Origin: Brachypodium distachyon
Lineage: Eukaryota; Streptophyta; Magnoliopsida; Poales; Poaceae
Reading direction: 5' to 3'
Assembly: GCF_000005505.3 (NCBI RefSeq)
Contig: NC_016131.3
Span: 23,582,501-23,646,500, forward strand
Length of the DNA stretch: 64,000 nt
The translations under genes were made by a program, and so were the position numbers. The notes beneath the pieces are model-generated. The model searched no databases. It had not been told where the DNA came from and saw only the letters and a program-made list of their open reading frames with translations. This document shows positions 23,201-32,731 of the stretch, piece by piece. Every line of letters starts with the position of its first letter. Position 1 is the stretch's first letter.

Positions 23201-24649
23201 TATCTATGGTGTGACCATTTGTCGTAAAATTCGACTGTCAGAACTCAGAATAAACCGATTCATCAAAATATAAAAGATAACGACATAACCCTATTTTTAC
23301 TACGGAAGAAAATTAAATCCCCTGGTAAGATAGATTGGAATGCACAACAAAGACTCAAATTAGTAAAGTACAGGCAAGGATTTCTATAAAATTGTTTACC
23401 AAGTTCATGACTTAAGAATTATAAAGGCCAGATGGTGTTCATATCCTTTACCAATTCTTTCCACACATTATCCCCATCAGGACAAGTAACTAGAACATCA
23501 AACAAGATGGTATAAGAATTTTATATGTAAGTTACCATGTAACATATAACTTATGACCATTTCAGCATAGGATCAAGATGTAGAGACTTGCCTCCAGGAT
23601 AACTTCATAGTGATGACGAATTTGAGGATCCATATTATTGTACCTGGAATAAGGCAGTAAGACAGATGTGAATAAATGTCTATTATCGAAATATGACCAA
23701 TTGAGGAAAAGAACATCAAAATTCAAATAAGGCACAAAATAATAAAGGGGCTGGCTTGCTTGGCCCTGTACTGGTAGACTAATAGGCCATGCAAGGGTGG
23801 TAAGGTATGTAAGAGATGGAGAGTTCTCAGGTATGTAATAAGTGGGAAGGGACGTGACATAACAAGGTCTCTACCTTCTCCAGAACTCATTGTACGTGGA
23901 TACAAGGAATCTTCTTTGCCCACTCAAATGATCTTGGTAGCTGAAGACATTGGTGTGTGCATGTTCCTTCGAGAATCTTATTGCCTCCTCTTGCCTAGGA
24001 AATGTAGCCCAAACAACATCCCTACATAGCCATAAAAAGAACTGCATTCAGAACAAAACGAGTTCATAATTCACAAGCAAATGCAACATTGACTGAATTA
24101 GACACCTGGAGATCAAATCGGTTTGCTTGTTGAGATCAATGCGAATTTCACGTAGCAGCCTCAAGAGACTCCTCGGCTTTTTCACTGGAACACCTTGTGG
24201 AGAACCATAAAACACAATTGGAGACATCTGCTTCCTGCTTCTAAATTTCATTGCCGCCGAGTATGGCTCTGTATGCTGGAAAGCACAAAGAATCACAGGG
24301 AATCACTTGCCCTTTCATGTTTGTGGTAGTTAAATGACAAAGCTACAATGCAAAAATAGCACCTCGCTCACCTTTTCCCCAGCATCCCGTGTGGGAGCAG
24401 AAGAGGAGCTCCCGCCGCCATCGCTCTCCGCCGCAGACGCCACCCGTAACTTCTTGCCCTGCCGACTGGGTCTCTCCCTGAACGCTGACTCTGAATCCAT
24501 CCAATCGAAACGAACCGACTGAAAAAAAAAAATCGAGAAACAGAGAAGGGGAATCGACGTCTTTTGCGGAATAGGAGCTTACGGGGAGGGGAGATGCCGC
24601 ATTTGAAGCAAGCAAAGAGGCGGTCGACGTCGTCCTTCGAAGCCCCCAT
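11299..24649 (-). CDS. PRIMPOL: DNA-directed primase/polymerase PrimPol (CCDC111 family)
   Basis: Exons on the minus strand: 24583-24649, 24372-24490, 24106-24275, 23875-24021, 23592-23643, 22996-23170, 22065-22147, 18661-18873, 16489-16620, 15480-15615, 12389-12496, 11811-11876, about 11488-11733 and about 11299-11420. The product is about 611 residues (human about 560). PrimPol restarts stalled replication by repriming and tolerates lesions, in nucleus and organelles. Visible motifs: DxE in YFDLEF (D194, E196), SxH in KFSRHLI (S247, H249), the third metal Asp in LFMDTAVYSRNR (D307), then a zinc site C456-H463-C483-C488 (YCEHIGREH...KCYDPDC) needed for priming. The C-terminus has acidic tryptophan motifs SWWEEAVIYAD and DADWWMDAERF, resembling RPA-binding motifs. 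Intron 5 looks like GC-AG. The last junction is uncertain (67-nt or 40-nt intron). Introns hold a MULE, Stowaways and micro-insertions. The gene appears intact. Confidence 0.9.
12607..12643. mobile_element. 37-bp micro-insertion with 14-bp target duplication (PrimPol intron 10)
   Basis: ACAAGTACTACGAG occurs perfectly at 12593-12606 and again at 12644-12657. The 37 bp between them ends GATTGAAAAAAC. This is the signature of a tiny target-primed reverse-transcription product. Confidence 0.6.
12919..13230 (-). other. Coding-like fragment of unknown origin in PrimPol intron 10
   Basis: An open minus-strand frame contains VEDVVADVICAAWELVEP and GGALGTIFAHVERLVWKMG, which look protein-like in composition. 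It does not fit between PrimPol exons 10 and 11, where the protein reads directly from FGNVS to GKIRSWYW. It may be a captured gene piece or chance. Confidence 0.25.
13645..13760 (-). pseudogene. Possible Copia gag fragment
   Basis: The minus frame reads ELFDIVMKPETTAYAIWSSL then QGLF, resembling the UBN2/gag wording of Copia retrotransposons. It is short and isolated inside PrimPol intron 10, so the call is tentative. Confidence 0.3.
13840..14076. mobile_element. Stowaway-like MITE (237 bp) in PrimPol intron 10
   Basis: Ends CTCCCTCCGTTCCAAAATG and CATTTTGGAACAGAGGGAG are inverted repeats. The inner arms continue (ATATAACTTTTGTTG versus CAACAAAAGTTATAT). A TA follows the right end. Confidence 0.75.
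15980..15992 (+). mobile_element. 13-bp poly(A) micro-insertion with 15-bp target duplication (PrimPol intron 9)
   Basis: AGTCACCTATACTAT is repeated perfectly at 15965-15979 and 15993-16007, with only CCCACAAAAAAAG between the copies. Confidence 0.65.
16224..16336. mobile_element. Stowaway MITE (113 bp) in PrimPol intron 9
   Basis: Perfect ends CTCCCTCCGTCCCATATTAA and TTAATATGGGACGGAGGGAG, flanked by TA at 16222-16223 and 16337-16338. Near-identical in type to the elements at 38624 and 52861. Confidence 0.92.
20400..20451. repeat. 25-bp perfect tandem duplication
   Basis: CGGTTACATCCTAGGCTTGC plus AACGG is present twice in direct succession inside the Mutator-like element. Confidence 0.7.
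20582..20591 (+). mobile_element. 10-bp poly(A) micro-insertion with 16-bp target duplication
   Basis: ATGCAATCCTATTACC is repeated at 20566-20581 and 20592-20607, with only CGCAAAAAAA between the copies. It lies inside the Mutator-like element. Confidence 0.6.
20930..21427 (+). mobile_element. 5'-truncated LINE 3' end
   Basis: The frame at 20932-21183 reads YGAECWPTK, MSVAEMRMLRWMCGHTR, RNEVIRDRVGVAPIEEKL and RWFGHVQRRP, the conserved C-terminal end of plant LINE reverse transcriptases. After a frame break, homologous wording continues to about 21310. The copy ends CCAACTTGCTTGGGAC and a TTGTTGTTGTTG tail at about 21412-21427, as usual for this family. It is nested in the Mutator-like element and inactive. 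Confidence 0.82.
22284..22353. mobile_element. Stowaway MITE (70 bp) in PrimPol intron 6
   Basis: CTCCCTCCGATCCAAAATAA and TTATTTTGGATCGGAGGTAG pair over the whole arm, flanked by TA. It is a very short member. Part of the inner arm (CACTTTTGACTATCAACAAA) recurs just downstream. Confidence 0.85.
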
Positions 24650-24805
24650 CGGAAAAATCGATTCAAACTCCGCTGTTCTTGGTCTACTTCCTATCTAGGG
24701 TTTTGCGGTTTTGGGGGATTCGCTAGTCAGAAATTCTCGTGAGCGGGAAAATGGTTTCTGGTTAGCGTGAAATGCCAAGGCGGAGACTGCTCTGTTGGGA
24801 CTTGG

Positions 24806-25225
24806 GACCTGGGTTAAACGGGCTTACCCCGGGCGCGGGCCCGCGAAGCCCGAGATTAGAGGGGCCGGACCGGCTCTAAAGGCCACCTCGAGGCCCAGGC
24901 AAGGCATACAACCTGGTCAGCCCGGCCTGGGACCGTTAAGGCCCACATGGCCTCAGAAAAGCCCACCTCCGCATAAGGCCAAGTTAAGAAAAATAAAAAA
25001 AGGAAAGAATGGGCCAAAAATGACAGATAATAGGCCAAAATTGTTGGGCTGGACAGAATTTTAAGAATTGATGGGTCAAATAAAGAAAAATTTAAAAAAT
25101 GAAAAATATAAACGGCCGTTGCCGGGCCGTCTTGCGGGCTCAGGGTTGAGGCTCCGGTGCGGCAAACTCGGGCCAATCCTGCTGGGCTTTTGGACTTTTG
25201 AGAAAAGCCTGGCCTGATGGCCATC
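24806..25225. mobile_element. Possible hAT-like non-autonomous element
   Basis: Left portion GGTTAAACGGGCTTACCCCG with GGCCCG-rich sequence, and right portion ending GGCCTGATGGCCATCTGTACC, whose reverse resembles hAT termini (GGTGGCCATCA then GGCC). A related truncated piece is at 43885-44010. Precise ends and target duplication were not found. It lies directly upstream of the PrimPol start. Confidence 0.35.
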
Positions 25226-25313
25226 TGTACCTGAGACTGGGATTAGTGACGTAAGTCCACTTTTTTATTTTACAAACGCAATTCGAGTCACCAAAATCGA
25301 CTTATTTTTAGAA

Positions 25314-25818
25314 GGGTAAAATATCAAGAACCCTTACTTTTAAAAGTTATGTATCCGAAAATCACAATTTTTTTCACTAAAACACAATCTTTTTACTAAT
25401 CTGTCATAAGAAACACATAATTTCGCAATCAAACCGTTTGACACCAGATCTGATAGGTGGGCCCATTTCTCCGGTGACTCATTGTGACTGGTTTGTAGAC
25501 GGTCCATCTACTTATATCATATATGGTGGCAGGAGGGAAAAGAGAAACGAACCAACTTATATGGTTTGATTCACACCCGACCTTGAACTAGAGTTGAAGT
25601 GGGCGGAACCGGACGGGCAAGGAAAAAAAAAGGATTAGTTTACATACAATGGCTAACGATAGGGGCCCATCGGCCGGATCTGATGGCAAACTGTTAGATT
25701 GTGAATTATGGGTTTCATGTGACAGATTAGTACAAAAGTTGTAGTGAAGTGAAAATTACCAAAAGTTGTTGTTTTCTACTACATAACTTTTGAAAGTAAG
25801 GTTCCTTGATATTTACTC
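25314..25818. mobile_element. Mutator-type MITE (505 bp), long inverted repeats
   Basis: About 120-bp terminal inverted repeats: left GGGTAAAATATCAAGAACCC, right reversed GAGTAAATATCAAGGAACC. Both run through TTACTTT, AAAAGTTATGTA and ACTAATCTGTCA phrases to CACAATC. The 9-bp flanks TTTTTAGAA and TATTGATAA agree at 6 of 9 positions, so the duplication is uncertain. No coding content. Confidence 0.7.
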
Positions 25819-26555
25819 TATTGATAATTAAATAGGATTAAAGTACAATATAAAAGTTTGTTAAACTTTTGATTTTTTTTTCCAATTATATATATTTGAG
25901 TTTCCAAATTTGTTAAACCTCAACTACAAACTTGAATGCCTTTTAAAATAGATTTGCTATTTTTTCAAATATTGTATAACTTAATAAAATAACTATTTTG
26001 GGCATCCAAACAAACTCCAAAAATCTTGAAAACTTGCACGTACTCATATTATGCATATATTTGTGTATAAATTTGCAGGTGTATTGGACAAATATTTATG
26101 TAGGTTGGTTCATTGGGTTCCAAAATTTAGGGTTCACGACAGTTTTTTTTTCCTTCCAATACTTAGCCAAATTCTTATCCATAAATAATGGCGTGAATGC
26201 ATAATTGGCCTTAATTAACCTTGATTAATTTTGGAGTCATTTGCAGCTCTATTAAATGGTTGTGTAGGCCACGGGGATCCTAGCTCTCCATGATCGCCCA
26301 AGAATTGAACGACATGAAACATGATCAAAAGAGGACTTCGATTATGGATCGCTCTGCTCAACTAACATGGCTAAGATTATAAAAGCAATCGCACGCCCAC
26401 ATGCCTACCATACGTGATGATCAAGCCATACCCATACATATTCAACAATAAGTCATAATACGATACACCAATTCACTTATATGCCCATATATGAATGACC
26501 AAGCCACACATATTAAAATTCTGATCCACACCAATTCACACACAGATGGTTCATA
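25819..26555. other. AT-rich intergenic DNA
   Basis: No gene, RNA gene or clear element seen between the Mutator-type MITE and the Stowaway at 26556. Confidence 0.3.
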
Positions 26556-26637
26556 CTCTCTCCGTCCCAAAATAAGTGACCTGAATTTGTATAGATTATT
26601 ATACAAATTCACATCACTTATTTCCGGACAGAGAAAG
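26556..26637. mobile_element. Stowaway MITE (82 bp)
   Basis: CTCTCTCCGTCCCAAAATAA and TTATTTCCGGACAGAGAAAG with TA flanks. Interior TTTGTATAGATTATT resembles the element at 211-292. Confidence 0.8.
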
Positions 26638-26666
26638 TACATTGTCATCAAGTCACACGCAAATTG

Positions 26667-26720
26667 AATATTTTTTTCGAAAAGGGAAAAGGATTCACGG
26701 CCCCTGCATCAATATATGCA
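26667..26720 (-). mobile_element. Short poly(A)-tailed LINE-type tail
   Basis: On the minus strand ATGCAGGGGCCGTGAATCC is followed by CCTTTTCCCTTTTCGAAAAA, a common 3' end of grass LINE-like elements. The flanks share a rough ACACxGAAATT phrase. It ends only about 10 bp from the GH95 stop codon, so it lies in the expected 3' UTR. Confidence 0.45.
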
Positions 26721-26730
26721 CACACAGAAA

Positions 26731-29700
26731 TTAATTAAAAGCGCATTTGTCAAGGGGCCTCGTCTCGACGCACTGTAAATCCCCGTTGAACTTGTAAACA
26801 ATACCAGCTGCAACCGTGGCCTCGGTAACTCGTTCACCATAATGTAACCTTATAACTGAACTATTTCTGTTGTTAGACCACAGCACAGCTTCCTGAAGCT
26901 CCTGTTTCCCCCAGCAGATGTTGACAGTGGTGTCGCCCCGAGCCCTCAACCCTTTGACACACCCTTCAGGCCACTTGTCGCGTGGGAGCGCGGGCAGCAG
27001 GTACAGGTCGGTGAGACTACTCTGAAGCAGCATCTCAGCAACGGCAGCCGTGAATCTGCGAGGCAGTACAGAATCAGAGATGTCAAGTATTTGATGGCTG
27101 CATCTAAAACGTTTTTTTTATCAGATGACAGCCACAGACTCTGTTGGTTACTCAGTCTTTTTTGAACGTTTGGTTACTTCGTAATTAAGTTACGGAGGGA
27201 AAACTATTAGAAGTCGATAAGAACGTTTGGTACCCAAAGTTTGCATCTATCTGGAATGGTGGGTGTGCCGTCCACAGATTGGAATACAGTCCTCCTTCGA
27301 ACTGAACGTCATCACCAGGAGGGACCAACGTGATCAACTTTAGAATCATTCTGTATGCATTCTGGCTGTTAAGAAGGCGTGCCCACAAAGCCATCTTCCA
27401 CGTACTTGACCATCCAGGGCCATCTTCCCCTAATAATTTGAAACAACGATGTATTAACCTCCATTCCGAGGAGAAAACGGTCCTTAGTAGGTGCAACGTA
27501 GAAGTGATATATTTTGTTTTCATCCTTTCTTGGCCAAATCATACTGCCACAAACTTATTTATTTCTCTCTGTTTTTCATGATGTTCGAGGTTCCTAAGTC
27601 ACATCACAATAAAACCCTATCACGACAATCAAGTTTAATCAGACACATCTTTATTTTAGACTAGCACAATGCCACGGACTGAAAAATTACAGTAGGTCCA
27701 TGTTTAAGACGATCATACAACAGTCTGCACCAAAGCAAACCATACATAACTATCCTTATCGTAACCCTTTTGTGCCAGACCAATATGTCATACGGCGTAA
27801 AGGTGAATGGGCTGCTACAGGTTGACATCTTTATAGGAGTAAAGATAAAGATTACTTACACCATTCGATATTTCCTTTTATACTATTGTGAAAGCATGTA
27901 CCATTAATTTGACTAATCCATGACGACCGCTTGATATGCTTGATTGTCAGGTGTTTATGAATATGCATATACAAATTTAAAATCTGTAGTAATGTTAAGC
28001 TTATATCGCCACTGTGTCACCTCCTAATTTACGGTCATAAAATTCTAGTACCTCAACCCATATTGAGGTTAATAGAGCATCCACATCCATTTATTTACGT
28101 ATAATACACCTGCAACGAGGAAATAGTACGGTCATCAAGTGCAGTTACTCATTGTGTTATGCAAACCTCGTTTGTAAAGACTATTAGCAACAGCTTCGCA
28201 TATCCCAGGATTTTTCTGCATGGTTATAGTATGACCAGGATAAAGACCGAAGAGATGTGACAGGTGCCTATGATGAACTTCAGGGTCCTCAAAATCTTGC
28301 GCCTCCATACAAAACGCCAAGATCAATATGTATAAAAAAATCATATTACTCCCTCCGATCCATAATAAGTGTCTCAAATTTTGTACTAACTTAGTATAAA
28401 GTTGTACTAAATCTGAGACACTTATTATGGATAGGAGGGAGTACAATAGAAAAAAAATAGACCAAAGGACTTTGAACACTTACCCACTCCATGATTGTGT
28501 GATCTTTAGCAATCATGATAGGAGTGAGCCTTGAGAGCGCCTTTTTTATCTTGGGGACCAGAGTAGAATCAGATTTTCCTAAAACCTGTTGTATAGTAGC
28601 ATCAAGACTATATATCTAGGACATGACTGAGTCAACTCTCATTTTAATAAAAAATATCTTATAATCTACACCAGCGCAAATACTTATCTTTGTAACTACA
28701 CTTCATGGTACTTAAACCAGTTAGATACTAAATGTAATTGTTACCTCTGCAGAAGAAATGATTGCCATGAATATCTCTCGGATAATTGAGACATCCATCG
28801 TAGTTGAATAGCTTACACTAGCTTGCTGACCACCAGAATCAGGAGCAATGAAAGAATGTTCTGGAGAAATAGAGGGATTTGTTTCCAAATAACCATTACG
28901 TCCCTCAGTCAACCAATCAGCCAAGAACAGCGCACATCCTTCCAGCAATGGATAAGCAGTGTTCTTCAGAAACTCCTAAAGTAAAACTAAAAAACTAAGT
29001 ATTTCATAACTGTGAAATGCCAAATAACACTGTTTAGGAACCTCGGGACATGCTTGATATATTCGAACTCTCTTAATAAAAAAGAAGTGTTCAGAAAAAA
29101 AAATCAGGCGTTGCAGAAACAGAGCCAAGTTGCACATTATAAGAATAAGATACGGTACCATTAAAGCTACACAAGACTGAGACGTTGTAACCAAATGCAA
29201 CAGGATGCAGCATGAACTGATAAACGTGAAAGCATATGTATTTCTTACCTTGTCCAACGAATACTGGTAGTGTTCCCAAAGGTGTGTGCAAAGCCAGGCA
29301 CCCCCCATCGGCCACACTGCATACTTGGCATCTTCGTTGAAAGCTGATGATTTTGCCCATATGTCTGACACATGGTGCGTTACCCAGCCACTTGTTTGGT
29401 AATTGATCTGTTGCAAGTACATCATTACTCCAACAATGGGATCATAAGAAATAAGAAGGCATATTACCTATGTTTTGTTTCTTTTACGCTTGAAGGATGT
29501 TTCAAAATGGAATAAAAAACACTGTGACTTCCAGGTAATTTTGCTTCAGAGTTTAGAGTTAACTACTACTACGTACAAAACAATGTACACAAATTATATA
29601 TTCTAAGTTTACAGGTTGTTACCTGCATGTAACAATCACAATAAATATATATTCAGTGGCTATCTTTGTAATTTTTATCATGCACCCACATAAAATCAGA

Positions 29701-32700
29701 TAACTGTCAACCTTTTTATTGTGCATGCGCATGTGTGTGTTTAGCTGCTGCTACGAGAAAGTGCAGATTCTGGCAACTGTCGTAAACCTAAGTAAATCTA
29801 ACTGTTCAGAACATTTCAATGATTTCAATGGTGCCTTTTCGATGATGACCATACTTCACAAAGCTGTTCATGCATCTCTTGGTGGCATATAACCAACTTC
29901 TCTCTAGTATAACTCCCTACGGTATAATATAAGGACCGAACAAAAAATGATGATCTATTGTCATGCTAATCATATTTGTAGTAACCAAATACTGGACGCA
30001 ATAGAACTTACTTTCGCAGTTTTAGTTCCGTTAACTGCAAGAGCTGCTATGAAGTCAATTAGTGGTTCTTGGCATTCACCAAGGTTGCAAGGAAGTGTTG
30101 GCCAGTAATTCATCTGAAGATTTATGTTGAGGTGAGGAGCAGACCTGAAAGAATGAAAGCAGTATGAATATTTTGTCCTAAGGTCCTTTTTGGACAGGGA
30201 GAACGGGAATCTCAGGGCTTAGTCAGATTTCAACTACGTCCTGAAATTTCCCCCTAATAAAAACTCCACCTAAAGTGGATCACAATCTAAAATGTAATAA
30301 TGTCATAATGAGAAAATGGAAGTTTCGTATGGGGCACTGCTAGTAAATGAAATTACATGAAAATGTACAATGTAATACTGAATTTCATAAGATTAATAGC
30401 CCGCTTTCAAATGAAAATTTCTGAATGGAATGTGCCATGGTCTCTTCATGTATTAGAACAGGTAGTTCTTGCCTAACATGTAACAAACACATAAGGAAAA
30501 AGAAAGAAGAAAATATTGCTGAAAGAATTTCAGAAATAAATTTGACTTACTGCCATGCAGGTGAAAGATCTTGATTCCATATTCCTTGCAGATTAGATAC
30601 CTGCGTTCCAGGCCGAGAGCACGAAATGAGCAGATATCGACCATATTGGAATAGAAGTTCAACCAAAGAAGGATCCTCATTGCTTCTAAAACTATTCACT
30701 CTTTCTGCTGTAATCTTGATGGCTTCACCAGTTTCATTCAAGTTTGTTTTTTCAATAGCTGGTGCGTGTGATAGTATCAGACTAACACGGTGAAAAAGAC
30801 CTTGATAATCTTTCAAATGAGCGGCTTTGAGCTGATCAAATGTGACATTCCTGCTCATGTTCAAGTTTCTCAGAGCTACTGATTCAGGATCTATTTTCGA
30901 GTTTGAAGGATTGATGAAAGGCCCACTGAATGAGGAAGCAGCTGTAACCAGCAAAAGCACCCAATCTGCATTGTCAATTCTCAAATTATGATCATTCAGA
31001 ACTTCTGCTTTTGCCATAGCACCGCCCATCTGCAGGCTAAGAACAGCTGTAAACTTAATACCAGTGGCGTCATTGGTTTCGTTTTGCTGCAGCACGTGTC
31101 TTTGTCCTGGACAAGTGCCATCCATGATCATCTCATTTGCATTGGTTACACGAACACTGTGAGTTAATTTGCTATCTAATGATAAAGTGCAGGAGATATG
31201 TCCTGATTTGTTTGCAGAAAGCTTGGTCACAATGACCTGGTGTGGATTTGAGCAGAAGTGTTCCCTTGTATACTGCACTTCTCCGATGTTGTATGTGACA
31301 AGCACAGTCGCGGTATGTAAATCAAGCTCTCTTTTATAGGAACTATAATCCTGACTGGATGTGCCAAATTCTATATTGACATCTCCGAGAGGTTGGTAGA
31401 CCTTCATAGCAGGAACAAAAAAATTATATCATTTTCCTTCTCATTTTTTGAACTTCTGTTGCAATTGTGTGATGCAGCAGCTTACAATGACTCATGCCAT
31501 CATTGTACGTTGCTGGGACACATTAACCCTATTGTATACCATAATAATCTTCAACTTGAAATTAGTAATAATTCTTTTTTTGCGAGGAAGAAAGTAATAA
31601 TTCTGGTTCAATTTCTTCAGCTATGATATGATATTCTTAGAAATAAGCATGCTACTGTTCAAGTACAGAATAGGTTAATCAAGAAAGAAGCTTTCACCTT
31701 AAGAGTTGAATTTTTTGGCAAGTAAAAAAAAAGCGATCTCTTCGGAAAAAACAAAATAGGACGGACCATTCGTTTAAGCCCTGGTTCAATAAAGGCTACA
31801 AAAACGCATATGTCGTCAACTAAATGATCTATCATGTTGCTCTGCATTCGAGTGTGGAACCAATGGAATTTGAAATTACAGGATAAACTAACTCAAAGAC
31901 AACTACTTTGTGCAGCAAGATACACATCATTTGATAACTTGAAACACTACTCAACGATGGGAAGTGGTCAAAGAAAGCTCCCTTGCTGTATACAATGATC
32001 AAATAGCATGCTCTGATATGCAAAACTGAACACCATGGCGTGCTCACATCATAATATCATATATACATATATACCTCTGTCGGGCCACCATAAAGGCCAG
32101 AGGCTGCGTTCGTGGCATCAACAAACTGTCTGTCATGGACGAGCTTCCTGACCACAGCAACGGCGGAAGGCACACTGGGGTCAGTGTAATTTCCCGGCAC
32201 ACCGGTCCAAAGAGTGTCAACTGCAACAACATTTGAAAACATCAATATTACAGATACTTGCCTTTCATAACCAAAATGGAGGTGCATATGCATTAATGCA
32301 TAGTTTGGTTGGGGAATTGTATCGAACACCCTGCAGGTGCCGTTCATGTAGCAATTCACGAGTCACAGTCCTGTGCTAGCTTCTTTTTTTTTTTCTTTTT
32401 TTTTTGGCGGGGAACAGTCCTGTGTTAGCTGATCCCCGTGCCGTGCTCCTTTTGGAACATCGATCATAAACATCTAGGAACGGGACCAGAGCTGAGAGAT
32501 CAGGGCAAATTAAGCGCAAGCAACGGGGAGGCTCAGCTGGTAGGTACACGTACGGTTAAGCTGGAGCTTCTCGGAGGCGACGCCGCCCCAGACCATGGCG
32601 CCGAGGCTGCCGTTACCAATAGGCGCCGCGTCCGTGAAGTGCTCGGCCGGGGACGCGAACACCACCTTCAACGGCCGCTCCTCTCCCTCCGCCGTCGTAG

Positions 32701-32731
32701 GGCGCGCCGGGATCCTGCCGCCGTCGTCCAT
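26731..32731 (-). CDS. FUC95A: Alpha-L-fucosidase 2, glycoside hydrolase family 95
   Basis: Ten exons in phase on the minus strand: 32554-32731, 32075-32220, 30551-31401, 30012-30144, 29249-29407, 28745-28975, 28484-28585, 28167-28302, 27234-27429 and 26731-27055; 818 residues. GH95 enzymes remove alpha-1,2-linked fucose with inversion. The Arabidopsis member (AXY8) trims fucose from xyloglucan and arabinogalactan side chains in the wall. Visible landmarks: [28 protein letters not shown] near the start (residues 20-47), [25 protein letters not shown] with the NxN pair N398/N400, [10 protein letters not shown] with E528, [13 protein letters not shown], and [19 protein letters not shown] with D707. 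The NxN pair and D707 correspond to the water-activating residues known from bacterial AfcA; matching E528 to its acid is inference. No hydrophobic signal peptide is visible ahead of the domain, which is odd for a wall enzyme. The gene appears intact. Confidence 0.92.
28349..28441. mobile_element. Stowaway MITE (93 bp) filling half of GH95 intron 7
   Basis: CTCCCTCCGATCCATAATAA and TTATTATGGATAGGAGGGAG with TA flanks at 28347-28348 and 28442-28443. Intron 7 is only 181 bp (28303-28483), so the insertion roughly doubled it. Confidence 0.92.
31576..31592 (-). mobile_element. 17-bp micro-insertion with 12-bp target duplication (GH95 intron 2)
   Basis: AGTAATAATTCT occurs at 31564-31575 and 31593-31604. 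Between lies TTTTTTGCGAGGAAGAA, which on the minus strand is a CCTCGC string followed by poly(A). Confidence 0.6.
32382..32413 (-). mobile_element. 32-bp poly(T) micro-insertion with 17-bp target duplication (GH95 intron 1)
   Basis: ACAGTCCTGTGCTAGCT (32365-32381) recurs with one mismatch at 32414-32430. Between them is a T tract followed by GGCGGGGA, that is CCCCGCC plus poly(A) on the minus strand. Confidence 0.65.

Noticed and set aside
23723..23923. Separate short gene on the minus strand inside PrimPol
   Set aside because: It overlaps PrimPol exon 4 and intron 4 in a shadow frame.
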